From Saprospiraceae bacterium (GTDB lineage Bacteria > Bacteroidota > Bacteroidia > Chitinophagales > Saprospiraceae): 64,000 nt of DNA. Where the stretch lies: positions 1,272,001 through 1,336,000 of the forward strand of contig JADJOB010000002.1 of the NCBI GenBank assembly GCA_016714025.1, written 5' to 3'. Position numbers and translations under genes: made by a program. Below, piece after piece: positions 1 to 9,251 of the stretch (position 1 is the first letter of the stretch; each line of letters starts with the position of its first letter). The notes beneath the pieces are model-generated. The model saw only the letters and a program-made list of their open reading frames with translations, was not told where the DNA came from and did no database searches.

Positions 1-602
1 CCTGCTCCAATATAAAAATCATTTACCCCCGACATTTTTACCCATCGCATCGGTGTATTTAAAGATAAGTCTTTTGACCATCGGCTGACTAAATTGCGAT
101 TCATCATAAAAATCCGACCATTGATGGAATCCGGATTGTTGCCATAATTAAATGCAATTAAAATATGATCCTGATCATAAATAGAAACAAGCGGTTGGAA
201 ATTCGAATTTACAGTTGTCGTTCCAAAAACTTTTGACGCCGGAATAGTTCCGGTATTGGTATAAATAAAACTAAGTATTCTTGAATTTGTACCTGTGCCA
301 ACGGTAGCCATTACCAAGTAAGCATCTTGTCTAAGGTAGCTTAATTGTACATTGCTTACTTTAACAGAATTGGGAATTTGTAAGGTATAACATCCAACCA
401 CCTCACCACAATGATTGAATTCGGTCATTGTTAGACTGGAATCCACACGCAGCATTGCACACATCCATCCCCCTTTATTGTTGGTTACTACATCGACTTC
501 TTTAAATGAAAGGCTGTCGTGTTTGTCGATAAATTGCAGGGGTTGACTAAAACCAGCAATTGAAAAACAGACAAAACACAGTATAAAAGCTAGATAACGC
601 AT
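1..602 (-). CDS. Secreted protein, 3' end beyond the window (partial)
   Basis: Read on the minus strand from the ATG at 602, about 200 codons stay open to the window edge, so this is the N-terminal part of a longer gene. The first 20 residues form a clear Sec signal peptide ending in GFSQ. The mature part is rich in beta-strand-like stretches with phrases such as GGWMCAML and VSIYDQDH, as in the observation-style beta-propeller regions of Bacteroidota exported proteins. A T9SS sorting domain would be expected at the missing C-terminus, but it cannot be seen. I do not recognise a specific family. It is transcribed divergently from the T9SS protein at 736, with a promoter-like box at 625-632. 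Confidence 0.7.
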   Translation of the reverse strand, partial: MRYLAFILCFVCFSIAGFSQPLQFIDKHDSLSFKEVDVVTNNKGGWMCAMLRVDSSLTMTEFNHCGEVVGCYTLQIPNSVKVSNVQLSYLRQDAYLVMATVGTGTNSRILSFIYTNTGTIPASKVFGTTTVNSNFQPLVSIYDQDHILIAFNYGNNPDSINGRIFMMNRNLVSRWSKDLSLNTPMRWVKMSGVNDFYIGA

Positions 603-624
603 GATCCATTATTTTTGGAAGCTA

Positions 625-652
625 CAAAATTAGACAAATAAGGGTAGAGCAA
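625..652 (-). promoter_or_regulatory. Bacteroidota-type promoter for the partial secreted-protein gene
   Basis: On the minus strand, TAATTTTG (plus positions 625-632) matches the Bacteroidota -7 consensus TAnnTTTG, and a TTG lies 17 bases upstream (650-652). The start codon at 602 follows about 22 bases downstream, which fits a short leader. Confidence 0.5.
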
Positions 653-735
653 GTGTTAAAATTTATTAATGTGCTTATCTCAAAACGTTCTAAATTTCGA
701 ATTCGTTGGCTTCTGGGTAAATATTTTAAGTTAAA

Positions 736-3096
736 ATGCATCGTATTATACATAAATTATTTTTATTATTTATAATTATGCTGATTAACAGCAATATATA
801 TGCTCAATCAGCTGATCACATTCAATTGCTTTCTCAGATCAGGATAGCGGAAAAAGCCAGCAGCATTTGGGGTTACACAGATTCCAGTGGTTTGGAGTAT
901 GCTTTATTAGGCACCAGTCTGGGTGTCAGGATCTATTCATTGGCCGACCCTTATAATCCAGTCGAATTAAAATTTATCCCGTGTTCTACTTCCATTTGGA
1001 GGGAATTAAAGACTGCCGGAGCTTATGCTTATGTGGTTACAGAATCCGGTGATGGTTTATTAATTATAGACATGAAAACACTCGATCACCAATTTGTAAA
1101 AACTGTTTACAATGTATCGGGTGATAGTTTGCGCATTTTATCTTCCCACACACTTTATGTTGATGAGAATCAACTCATTTATTTGGCAGGCTCTTCCGGA
1201 GTGGGAGGGTTTATCATTTTAGATCCAGGAAAAAATCCCTGGCATCCCGAATGGTTGAATGCCAGCAGTTTTGAATACATGCATGAAGTACATGTTTACA
1301 AAGACACCTTATATGGTGCAGCGATTTACAATGGAATTTTCAGTATATGGGATGTAAAAGATAAAAAAAATCCGATACGCATCGCGGAGCATGAAAGTTC
1401 GGGTCATTTCACTCATTCCGTTTGGATTGAAAAGAATCGTCCGATATTATACACTTCCGATGAAACCTCCGGAGCCGCTGTAGAAGCCTGGGATGTTTCG
1501 GATCCATCTTTCATTCGCAAAACAGATGAGTTTAAAATTGCCGGAGACCAGGCTCATACGTTGGTTCCACACAATGTTTTTCATAAAGAGGATAAATTAT
1601 TTGTTTCATATTACACAGAAGGGCTTCGAATTTTAGACACAAAAGATCCATCCAATCTATTGGAAGTGGCATATTACGATACAGATACCTTATCAAAACA
1701 ATCCAGTGGATTTCGTGGATGCTGGAGTGCGTATCCATTTTTTAATTCAGGAATTTGCATTGCTTCCGATATTGAAAATGGAATGTTTGTTTTGAAATAT
1801 GATGGCAATGAACCTGCTTACTTACATGCAAAAATTGTTGATTCCATTACCCAAGAGCCTATTTACAATGCCAGATTGACCATCGAGCAAAACGGTCGAA
1901 ATCAAGAAGCCCGCTCCAATTTAAAAGGTGAGTTAAGAACGGGTTTTCCGGAAGCTGATAGTGCCACGGTGCATGTATACTATAAAGGGTATTTTGAAAA
2001 AACCATCCGGGTTTATTTGCAACGCAATCAAATTTTAAAATTAGACATTGCATTGGTGGAATTGCCAAAGCACCAAATACAAATACGCATACAGGATAAA
2101 GAAACGCATGAAGCCATTTCATTTGCAAAAGTATTTTTGTCAAATCCAGACTATGAATATGAGTTAATTGCAAATGATTCGGGTGTAGTAATTTTTAATA
2201 GCATCTATGAACAAAGCTGGGATCTTTATGCAGGAAAATGGGCTTACAAACAAGCATGGATTCCATCATTTGTCTTGCAAAATGATACCATCATTCACAT
2301 AGCTCTTGAACCGGGTTACGAAGATGATTTTGTCCTGGATTTAGGTTGGCAACATTTTGGTGCGGACTTAAATGTGCGATGGAAGCGAGGAGATTTTTCT
2401 GAAATACCTATTCCATCCAGTAATTTTCCTTCAAAGGATATTGAAGGCGATTTAGGTGCCAAATGTTTATATACAGACAATTTTGATAAGGACGAAAGCG
2501 TTTATCGATTTATAGATACCTCGTATTTGTATTCGCCCTGGATGGATCTGAGTAAATTTGATCAGATCGAACTTAATTATACTGCCTGGGCCTATGGCGG
2601 AAACAATTCTACTAAAGAAGTATTTTTAGTTTTTTCAGATACCAGCTATTTATTGGAATCGGTCCCAGAAAAACTAAACGGTCAATTTAATGCTGCTTCT
2701 TTTTTTCAATTCGGTATTCAAAATAGGAAACGGGATTCGGTCCGTTTGTTATTTAAACTGTACAATGATCCGATGACAGCACAACAAGCCATTCGTATGA
2801 TGGCTGCCATTGATGGATTTCGATTGACAGGAAGAAAACTAAGTACGCCTGTTTCTTCTTTTGAAGCAAGTGATATTCAAATTGTTCCTAATCCGGCGAG
2901 TAATAGAATTAAAATACATTCACTAACATCACTTGTTGAAAAGACCTTAAAGATTTATAATGCTTTGGGAATCATTGTATGTCAGGAGAAGCTGAATACC
3001 GATCAATCAATTGATATTTCAAAAATGGATGATGGTGTATATTTTATTTGTGTTGAAGGAATTGCAAACTGTGTTAAGTTTATTATTTTTAATTAG
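736..3096 (+). CDS. Choice-of-anchor B (LVIVD-repeat) secreted protein with T9SS type A sorting domain
   Basis: The 786-residue product starts with a signal peptide (ending NIYAQS). Residues about 35-360 hold repeated units such as GVRIYSLADPYNP, GLLIIDMK and LRILDTKDPSN, the LVIVD repeat of choice-of-anchor B proteins, expected to fold as a beta-propeller. Two carboxypeptidase-regulatory-like beta-sandwich domains follow (about 365-450 and 455-535), then a jelly-roll-like segment, and finally a T9SS type A sorting domain from about residue 715 (IVPNPASNRIKI, ending in GVYFICVEG). The protein is therefore probably exported through the outer membrane and displayed on or released from the surface. 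The ligand is unknown. The gene stands alone, divergent from the partial gene at 1-602. Confidence 0.8.
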   Translation: MHRIIHKLFLLFIIMLINSNIYAQSADHIQLLSQIRIAEKASSIWGYTDSSGLEYALLGTSLGVRIYSLADPYNPVELKFIPCSTSIWRELKTAGAYAYVVTESGDGLLIIDMKTLDHQFVKTVYNVSGDSLRILSSHTLYVDENQLIYLAGSSGVGGFIILDPGKNPWHPEWLNASSFEYMHEVHVYKDTLYGAAIYNGIFSIWDVKDKKNPIRIAEHESSGHFTHSVWIEKNRPILYTSDETSGAAVEAWDVSDPSFIRKTDEFKIAGDQAHTLVPHNVFHKEDKLFVSYYTEGLRILDTKDPSNLLEVAYYDTDTLSKQSSGFRGCWSAYPFFNSGICIASDIENGMFVLKYDGNEPAYLHAKIVDSITQEPIYNARLTIEQNGRNQEARSNLKGELRTGFPEADSATVHVYYKGYFEKTIRVYLQRNQILKLDIALVELPKHQIQIRIQDKETHEAISFAKVFLSNPDYEYELIANDSGVVIFNSIYEQSWDLYAGKWAYKQAWIPSFVLQNDTIIHIALEPGYEDDFVLDLGWQHFGADLNVRWKRGDFSEIPIPSSNFPSKDIEGDLGAKCLYTDNFDKDESVYRFIDTSYLYSPWMDLSKFDQIELNYTAWAYGGNNSTKEVFLVFSDTSYLLESVPEKLNGQFNAASFFQFGIQNRKRDSVRLLFKLYNDPMTAQQAIRMMAAIDGFRLTGRKLSTPVSSFEASDIQIVPNPASNRIKIHSLTSLVEKTLKIYNALGIIVCQEKLNTDQSIDISKMDDGVYFICVEGIANCVKFIIFN

Positions 3097-3190
3097 GCAT
3101 TCGCATTGTTAGAATAACTTCTTTTTCTTTCCAAATTAAAATTTAATAGAAAATGAGTAACTGCAAATCAGTTAGGCTTCACATTTGTAG

Positions 3191-3198
3191 TATCTTTG
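3191..3198 (+). promoter_or_regulatory. -7 promoter box of fumC
   Basis: TATCTTTG fits TAnnTTTG exactly, 19 bases before the fumC ATG at 3217. No convincing TTTG is visible 19-21 bases upstream. The box covers the TTG at 3196, which argues against translation starting there. Confidence 0.5.
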
Positions 3199-3216
3199 CG
3201 TTCCAATTTAATACAT

Positions 3217-4632
3217 ATGCAATTTCGCAAAGAAAAGGACACCATGGGCATCGTTGAAGTTCCGGCCCATGTGTATTGGGGAGCTCAAACACAGCGTTCG
3301 ATAGATAATTTTAAAATAGCACGGGATACCGATCGGATGCCGATTGAAATAATTTATGCCTTTGCCTTTCTAAAAAAAGCAGCAGCATTAACCAATCGGG
3401 ATGCAGGGGTTTTAACTGAAGAAAAATGCAGTTTGATCGCCCGGGTGTGTGATGAAATTTTGGAAGGCAAACTGGATGATCAGTTTCCATTGGTCGTTTG
3501 GCAAACTGGCTCCGGAACCCAATCCAACATGAATGTAAATGAAGTGATTGCTAACCGTGCACATGTATTGCAAGGCGGTCATCTTGAAGATGAGAAAAAA
3601 GTCATCAATCCCAACGACGACGTCAACAAATCGCAGTCATCCAATGATACCTTTCCTACGGCAATGCACATCGCTGCCTACAAAATTTTGGTCGAACAAA
3701 CCATCCCAGGAATTGAGAAATTGAGAGATACCCTGAATCATAAAGCAGCTGAATATTATCGATTGGTAAAAATTGGTCGTACCCATTTAATGGATGCAAC
3801 CCCATTGACACTGGGACAGGAATTTTCCGGTTATGTATCTCAATTGGATCATGGGTTGCGTGCAATTCGTTTTTCATTAAATCATCTTTCGGAGTTGGCT
3901 TTGGGAGGAACCGCTGTCGGAACGGGCATCAATACGCCTCCTGGCTATTCTGAACAGGTAGCCAAACACATTGCACAATTGACGGGATGTCCATTTATTA
4001 CCGCTGAAAATAAATTTGAGGCCCTGGCCTCGCACGATGGCATTGTGGCTGCCCATGGCGCTCTAAAATCAGTTGCAGTGAGTTTGATGAAAATTGCAAA
4101 TGACATCCGACTGTTGGCATCCGGTCCACGTTGTGGAATCGGTGAAATTTTTATACCGGACAATGAACCTGGTTCTTCCATCATGCCTGGAAAAGTCAAC
4201 CCCACCCAATGTGAGGCCATGACCATGGTCGCCGCCCAAGTTATGGGTAATGATGTTGCCATAAACATAGGTGGTTCGAATGGTCATTTTGAGCTCAATG
4301 TCTTTAAACCGGTCATGATTGCTAATTTTTTGCATTCTGCAAAACTGATTGCCGATGTTTGTGTTTCCTTTAATGATAAATGTGCTTCCGGAATTCGTGC
4401 AATTCCAGAAAACATTAAGAAAAATTTGGATAATTCATTAATGCTCGTAACTGCTTTGAATACTAAAATTGGCTATTATAAAGCGGCAGAAATTGCCCAA
4501 ACTGCACACAAAGAGGGACTGACTCTTAAACAAGCAGCTCTAAATCTTGGCTATCTTACAGAAGCTGAATTTGACCAATGGGTGATCCCTGAACTCATGG
4601 TTGGTCCCCTTGATCTCTTTTCTAAATCCTGA
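3217..4632 (+). CDS. fumC: Class II fumarate hydratase
   Basis: FumC hydrates fumarate to L-malate in the TCA cycle, as a cytosolic, iron-free homotetramer. The 471-residue product has the usual class II length. Diagnostic motifs are visible: TGSGTQSNMNVNEV near residue 95, GRTHLMDATP near 185, and the superfamily signature GSSIMPGKVNP from residue 319, which carries the catalytic serine loop. The reading frame is open from a TTG at 3196, but that codon lies inside the -7 promoter box, so I choose the ATG at 3217 (MQFRKEKDTMG), which matches the family N-terminus. The next gene, an M16 peptidase, begins 20 bp after the stop and may be cotranscribed. Confidence 0.95.
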   Translation: MQFRKEKDTMGIVEVPAHVYWGAQTQRSIDNFKIARDTDRMPIEIIYAFAFLKKAAALTNRDAGVLTEEKCSLIARVCDEILEGKLDDQFPLVVWQTGSGTQSNMNVNEVIANRAHVLQGGHLEDEKKVINPNDDVNKSQSSNDTFPTAMHIAAYKILVEQTIPGIEKLRDTLNHKAAEYYRLVKIGRTHLMDATPLTLGQEFSGYVSQLDHGLRAIRFSLNHLSELALGGTAVGTGINTPPGYSEQVAKHIAQLTGCPFITAENKFEALASHDGIVAAHGALKSVAVSLMKIANDIRLLASGPRCGIGEIFIPDNEPGSSIMPGKVNPTQCEAMTMVAAQVMGNDVAINIGGSNGHFELNVFKPVMIANFLHSAKLIADVCVSFNDKCASGIRAIPENIKKNLDNSLMLVTALNTKIGYYKAAEIAQTAHKEGLTLKQAALNLGYLTEAEFDQWVIPELMVGPLDLFSKS

Positions 4633-4652
4633 ATCTGAGTTCTTCAGCCAAC

Positions 4653-5897
4653 TTGTTAATTCCCCATTTTCAAAAATACCATTTGGATAATGGACTGACC
4701 GTGCTATTGCAACCGGATCCATCAACAGCTTTGGTCGCTGTATGCGTATTGTATAAAGTAGGATCGAGAGACGAACAAGAATCAAAAACTGGCATTGCAC
4801 ATTTATTTGAACATCTGATGTTTTCCAATAATGGGCCGGGCATTGATTTTGATTCCATCCTTCAAAATGCGGGGGGAGAATGCAATGCATTTACTACCAC
4901 CGACACAACCCAATATTATTCTATAGCTCCCTCCAATCAATTGGAATTGCTGCTTTCTTTAGAATCCAATCGGATCAGTGGTTTTCATGTCAGTCAAAAG
5001 GATTTTAAAACGCAACAACGCGTAGTGATTGAAGAATTCAGTGAAATGTATCTCAACAATCCATACGGTGATTTTAACCACATCCTGATGCAGATGGCGT
5101 ATAAAACACATCCCTATCGCTGGCCGGTTATCGGGTTTAATCAGGAGCAACTCAAGCATTTAAAATTAGAAGATGCGGAGCATTTTTATCATACGTATTA
5201 TACCCCTTCCAATGCAATCCTTGTAATACATGGAAACTTTAATGTGGAAGAAACCAAAAACTTGATTCAAAACTATTTTGGAAAAATAAAATCCGGAGCT
5301 TCTGTCAGTCGCTATTATCCGGCTGAAGAAAAAATAATCGTACATCGTACTCAGACACTGCATAAAGAATTACCGGAAGAAGGATTTTATTTGGCATTTC
5401 CTTATTGCGGACGGATGGATCCTGATTTTTATGCCGTCGATTTTATGACAGATATATTATCAGAAGGGAAGTCCTCGCTTTTGTATAAAAAACTTCGGAA
5501 AGAATTGATGATTTGTTCAGGGATCGATTGTTACATTACGGCTACGACAGATCCGGGTCTGATCCTTGTCGAAGGTAAAATTAATCCGGGGCATACTATT
5601 GAAGAAGCAGAAGCTGTTTTTTGGAATATCATCGCAGAATTACAATCCAAAGAATTAGACGACCGCACCTGGGAAAAGTATATGAATAAAAATGAATCTG
5701 CTTATTTGTTTTCACAAATGGGTGCCATGAATCAAGCATTGAATTTATCGTATGCCGAGTGGTTGGGAAATCCGGAATTGATTTACACCGAACTAGAGAA
5801 TTATCTCCAATTAACCAAAGAACAAATTCAAACTGCAACGAGAAACTATTTTTCAAAAGAACATTCTTGCAGTTTGTATTATCGTTCATCCCAATAA
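4653..5897 (+). CDS. M16 family (insulinase-like) zinc peptidase
   Basis: The 414-residue product shows the inverted zinc motif HLFEH (H50, E53, H54), and the third ligand expected in the stretch VVIEEFSEMY around residues 127-131. The N-terminal block DNGLTVLLQPDPS and the GSRDE motif are typical of the M16B group, which resembles mitochondrial processing peptidase beta. The length fits one catalytic plus one inactive C-terminal domain. No signal peptide is evident, so the enzyme is probably cytoplasmic, although many Bacteroidota paralogues are exported. No ATG lies in frame between the upstream stop and the conserved N-terminus, so TTG at 4653 is the likely start. It follows fumC by 20 bp and ends 19 bp from the convergent DUF5691-like gene. 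Confidence 0.88.
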   Translation: MLIPHFQKYHLDNGLTVLLQPDPSTALVAVCVLYKVGSRDEQESKTGIAHLFEHLMFSNNGPGIDFDSILQNAGGECNAFTTTDTTQYYSIAPSNQLELLLSLESNRISGFHVSQKDFKTQQRVVIEEFSEMYLNNPYGDFNHILMQMAYKTHPYRWPVIGFNQEQLKHLKLEDAEHFYHTYYTPSNAILVIHGNFNVEETKNLIQNYFGKIKSGASVSRYYPAEEKIIVHRTQTLHKELPEEGFYLAFPYCGRMDPDFYAVDFMTDILSEGKSSLLYKKLRKELMICSGIDCYITATTDPGLILVEGKINPGHTIEEAEAVFWNIIAELQSKELDDRTWEKYMNKNESAYLFSQMGAMNQALNLSYAEWLGNPELIYTELENYLQLTKEQIQTATRNYFSKEHSCSLYYRSSQ

Positions 5898-5916
5898 GTT
5901 TTACAAGCTACGGGAT

Positions 5917-7260
5917 TTATTTCCGAATTCCTTTTCTAAATTTCAACACGGAATCAAAATGTATCTGTTGATTTAAATACATTTTGCATTCATCAGGGAG
6001 GCTTTGAATTTGCAATGAATTTGGATTTATTTTATAGGGCAGTAACTGCCAAAAAACATTAAAATCGTAAATTCGCTGAAGGGCTTTACTATTTCGTAAT
6101 GCTACAAGTTTTAATAAGACTTCATCAGACCAAAACAACTTTTCATGTCTTATAAACATCAGGAAAGCTTCTAAATCAATCGCATCTTGCTCTGCTTCGA
6201 TCCACAGAACGCAACAATGGTTAAATACTTTATGATCCATTCCATGTGATAAATTACCCAAAGCAAGCTGTTCCGTTAATAATTTTTGTTCGAGTAAAAA
6301 TTCAAAACAAGCAATGGCCAGTTCAATATAGGCCTGTTCTTTTAAAGCAGTCAATAAAATTGGAAACAATTCTTTTTCCTGAATCCATTTTAAATAGGTA
6401 TGGAAGTTTTCTTGAGTCGTCATAAAACGAAGCGGACTCAAGCGAATGGAGTGTTCGATCGTTGGACTGATTTTTGAATAATATTCGTCCAGACTGTTTT
6501 CCGATAAATAATAATGGAATTGAACTAGTTGATTTTTAAATGCAGTTTCGTCCACTGAAAGTTTTAAATAAAGCAATTCTTGGTGCAGTTGTATCTTTTT
6601 TGGATTGATGAGAATCTGCAATGCATTCCATTCTGTTTGGGATAATTTAGGATGCAAGATTCGAAGCCATTTAATTTTTTCAGGGTCTTTAAGTTCCTGA
6701 TGGGTTTGTAAAAAATAATTAAATGCATTTTCCGGATTTCGTTCTCTGAATTTTTCAAAGGCATAAAGCCGTTGATCCAATTTTGAAAACTGCAAAGGAT
6801 GTTCCTGGTGTTGTTCTGATAAAATGTGAAATTCCGGAAACAGAGTAGCCAGTTGTTGTCCAACGGGTCCAAGAAAAGCTTGCATAAAATTTGCAACGTT
6901 CAAATCAGTTCGCGCCCATTCCATTAAAGGAACCAGGATATTTACCGGAAACGAAATTGACTTTCGCTTAAGAAAATGAGTCCATTCAAAAAACAAATCC
7001 GATTCTTTTAATTGGATGCCCGCCAGAAGAAATCGATGCAAAGGAGCAGATTGGCATTGAGTGGGAATGTCCACGGTATGGTCAATATCAAGGCTTAAAT
7101 AAGATGCTCCTTTCACAAGAATGTAAGATTTTACGAGATCCTGAATGGTAATTTCCAGTTCATTTCGGTTAATTCCATACAAGAGACGGGCTGATAAGCT
7201 TTCTAAAAGATTAAATTCCTGATTTTCAGTTGATTCGATATTAGAATGGGAATGTGTCAA
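5917..7260 (-). CDS. DUF5691-like protein
   Basis: This 447-residue protein is predicted to be almost entirely alpha-helical and has no signal peptide or membrane segment. Its blocks resemble DUF5691 proteins as I remember them: a helix pair followed by LVPLMEWARTDL, then LGPVGQQLATLFPEF (the family has a leucine-glycine segment ending near an NPxW), then FEKFRERNPENAFNYFLQ, and KWLRILHPKLSQ. In other bacteria DUF5691 genes sit with a MoxR ATPase, a DUF5682 protein, a VWA protein and a SWIM zinc-finger protein. Here the MoxR and DUF5682 genes are 26 kb away. The role is unknown. The start is a TTG at 7260; no ATG is in frame downstream of the preceding stop. The gene is convergent with the M16 gene and divergent from atpD. 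Confidence 0.5.
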   Translation of the reverse strand: MTHSHSNIESTENQEFNLLESLSARLLYGINRNELEITIQDLVKSYILVKGASYLSLDIDHTVDIPTQCQSAPLHRFLLAGIQLKESDLFFEWTHFLKRKSISFPVNILVPLMEWARTDLNVANFMQAFLGPVGQQLATLFPEFHILSEQHQEHPLQFSKLDQRLYAFEKFRERNPENAFNYFLQTHQELKDPEKIKWLRILHPKLSQTEWNALQILINPKKIQLHQELLYLKLSVDETAFKNQLVQFHYYLSENSLDEYYSKISPTIEHSIRLSPLRFMTTQENFHTYLKWIQEKELFPILLTALKEQAYIELAIACFEFLLEQKLLTEQLALGNLSHGMDHKVFNHCCVLWIEAEQDAIDLEAFLMFIRHEKLFWSDEVLLKLVALRNSKALQRIYDFNVFWQLLPYKINPNSLQIQSLPDECKMYLNQQIHFDSVLKFRKGIRK

Positions 7261-7274
7261 AGGATTGTCAATAG

Positions 7275-7307
7275 TTTGGTGAATCGATCCGGATGTATAT
7301 ATATTTG
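7275..7307 (+). promoter_or_regulatory. Promoter of atpDC with both Bacteroidota boxes
   Basis: TTTG at 7275-7278, a 21-base spacer, then TATATTTG at 7300-7307: an exact match to TTTG-N19-21-TAnnTTTG. The atpD ATG is 34 bases downstream. This is the best promoter in the window and supports reading the weaker -7 boxes elsewhere the same way. Confidence 0.75.
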
Positions 7308-7341
7308 CGCGTCTTTTTAAAACATATATTCAATAAATCAT

Positions 7342-8856
7342 ATGACAAACATAGGTCGCGTATCTCAAATCATTGGTCCTGTTGTGGATGTTAGTTTTTC
7401 AGGAGAAGGCTCACAGCTTCCAGAAATTTATAATGCCTTGTGTATCAAGCGCCCAGGAAAGGATGACCTCATCCTTGAAGTGCAACAGCATTTAGGGGAA
7501 GACAGTGTACGTGCCGTGGCAATGGACTCAACAGACGGTTTAACCCGTGGTGCGGAAGTTATAGATTTAAAAGAAACCATCTCCATGCCGGTGGGAGAAG
7601 ACATCAAAGGCCGCCTTTTTAATGTGGTGGGTCAGGCCATTGACGGTTTGGGAGATGTATCAAAGAAACATAAATATTCCATTCATAAGAAACCACCGAC
7701 CTACGAAGATTTATCTACCGAAACGGAAGTTTTGTTTACCGGTATCAAGGTGATTGACCTGATTGAACCTTATTCAAAAGGAGGAAAAATTGGTTTATTC
7801 GGAGGTGCCGGTGTTGGTAAAACCGTATTAATTCAAGAGTTGATCAACAACATCGCAAAGGGTTATGGTGGATTGTCTGTATTTGCAGGAGTAGGAGAGC
7901 GTACCCGTGAAGGAAATGACTTATTGCGTGAGATGATTGAAGCAGGAATTATTAAGTACGGCGATGATTTTATCCACAGCATGGAAAGCGGTGGATGGGA
8001 TTTGAGTAAAGTAAACATGGAAGGATTGAAAGATTCAAAAGCCACGTTTATTTTTGGACAAATGAATGAACCACCAGGTGCCCGTGCCCGTGTTGCGCTT
8101 TCAGGTTTAACGGTTGCAGAATATTTCCGTGATGGCGATTTAAATGATCCAGCCGGAGGAAAAGATATTTTATTCTTTATTGATAATATTTTCCGTTTCA
8201 CACAAGCCGGATCAGAAGTATCGGCTTTATTAGGTCGTATGCCATCAGCGGTAGGATATCAGCCAACCCTGGCATCTGAAATGGGTTTGATGCAAGAACG
8301 GATCACTTCTACCAAGAGAGGATCAATTACCTCTGTACAAGCAGTTTATGTGCCTGCGGATGACTTGACGGATCCAGCTCCGGCAACTACGTTTGCTCAC
8401 CTGGATGCTACTACTGTATTAAGTCGTAAAATTGCTTCATTGGGTATTTATCCTGCTGTGGATCCATTGGATTCAACCTCACGAATTTTGGATCCGCTGG
8501 TTATTGGAGAACATCATTACAATACGGCACAACGCGTAAAAGGAATCTTACAACGATACAATGAATTGTTAGACATCATTGCCATCCTGGGGATGGAAGA
8601 ATTGTCTGAAGAAGATAAATTAGTAGTACACCGCGCTCGTCGTGTACAACGTTTCTTATCACAACCATTCCACGTAGCAGAACAGTTTACAGGGATTAAA
8701 GGTGTATTTGTTCCAATTGATGAAACCATCAGAGGATTTAATATGATTATGGATGGTGAAGTGGATGAATATCCGGAAGCTGCTTTCAACTTAGTTGGAA
8801 CGATCGATGATGCAATTGCAAAAGGTAAAAAATTATTAGCAGAAGCATCCAATTAA
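7342..8856 (+). CDS. atpD: ATP synthase F1 subunit beta
   Basis: This is the catalytic subunit of F1, which binds ADP and phosphate at the alpha/beta interface and makes ATP from the proton gradient. The 504-residue protein carries Walker A GGAGVGKT (residues 154-161), Walker B with LFFIDN (Asp281), and the signature region ALLGRMPSAVGYQPTL. All catalytic motifs look intact. It is followed after 5 bp by atpC. The genes for alpha, gamma, delta and the Fo subunits are not in the window; separation of atpDC from the rest is common in Bacteroidota. The promoter at 7275-7307 drives the pair. Confidence 0.98.
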   Translation: MTNIGRVSQIIGPVVDVSFSGEGSQLPEIYNALCIKRPGKDDLILEVQQHLGEDSVRAVAMDSTDGLTRGAEVIDLKETISMPVGEDIKGRLFNVVGQAIDGLGDVSKKHKYSIHKKPPTYEDLSTETEVLFTGIKVIDLIEPYSKGGKIGLFGGAGVGKTVLIQELINNIAKGYGGLSVFAGVGERTREGNDLLREMIEAGIIKYGDDFIHSMESGGWDLSKVNMEGLKDSKATFIFGQMNEPPGARARVALSGLTVAEYFRDGDLNDPAGGKDILFFIDNIFRFTQAGSEVSALLGRMPSAVGYQPTLASEMGLMQERITSTKRGSITSVQAVYVPADDLTDPAPATTFAHLDATTVLSRKIASLGIYPAVDPLDSTSRILDPLVIGEHHYNTAQRVKGILQRYNELLDIIAILGMEELSEEDKLVVHRARRVQRFLSQPFHVAEQFTGIKGVFVPIDETIRGFNMIMDGEVDEYPEAAFNLVGTIDDAIAKGKKLLAEASN

Positions 8857-8861
8857 TCGGA

Positions 8862-9104
8862 ATGAAAGTCTATATCCTTACACCTGAAAAAACATTGTAC
8901 GAAGGAGAAGCAAAAGCAATCATCGTACCTGGAACGCATGGCCAATTTGAAGTGTTGGATCGACATGCACCCATTGTTTCTTCATTAACCAAAGGAAGTG
9001 TACAACTCACCGATGAAAAAGGTCAAAAACACGATTTCCCCATCTCCAAAGGTTTTATTGAGGTGATGCAGAATGAGGTGAATGTGTTGGTGAGACAGGG
9101 ATAA
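8862..9104 (+). CDS. atpC: ATP synthase F1 subunit epsilon (short form)
   Basis: The 80-residue product matches only the N-terminal beta-sandwich of epsilon (MKVYILTPEKTLYEG, then VPGTHGQFEVLDRHAPIVS). The C-terminal helical hairpin found in about 135-residue epsilon subunits, which can inhibit ATP hydrolysis, is absent. This short form is common in Bacteroidota. It joins the central stalk with gamma. The gene begins 5 bp after atpD and is presumably cotranscribed. Heptad repeats start 3 bp after its stop. Confidence 0.93.
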   Translation: MKVYILTPEKTLYEGEAKAIIVPGTHGQFEVLDRHAPIVSSLTKGSVQLTDEKGQKHDFPISKGFIEVMQNEVNVLVRQG

Positions 9105-9107
9105 TTC

Positions 9108-9149
9108 AATTAAGAATTAAAAATTAAGAATTAAGAATTACGAATTATG
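9108..9149. repeat. Degenerate heptad repeat, AATTAAG family
   Basis: Six consecutive 7-bp units of the form AATTANG/A fill 42 bp directly after atpC. Units differ mainly in the last two positions. It belongs with the other 7-bp-period spacers of the window (22369, 28837, 29005, 29142, 39633, 39794, 39938). Confidence 0.8.
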
Positions 9150-9158
9150 GGAGCGGTT

Positions 9159-9179
9159 CGAGAATCCTGCGGACTCTCG
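9159..9179. other. Small imperfect hairpin downstream of atpC
   Basis: Arms CGAGA and TCTCG enclose an inner TCC/GGA pair and a 3-base loop, with one A-C mismatch. An A-rich then T-rich tract follows at about 9200-9221 (A9, then T7). It may help to end atpDC transcription or that of the convergent gene, but no T-run directly abuts the stem. Confidence 0.3.
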
Positions 9180-9251
9180 GGAAATATTAATTTATTCGAC
9201 AAAAAAAAATAGATTTTTTTGACAACTGTACACTCACTCCTGCCTCTTGAT

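Noticed and set aside
5759..5971. 70-residue plus-strand ORF at the end of the M16 gene
   Set aside because: Out-of-frame overlap with the M16 coding sequence and the DUF5691-like 3' end, with no protein-like features.
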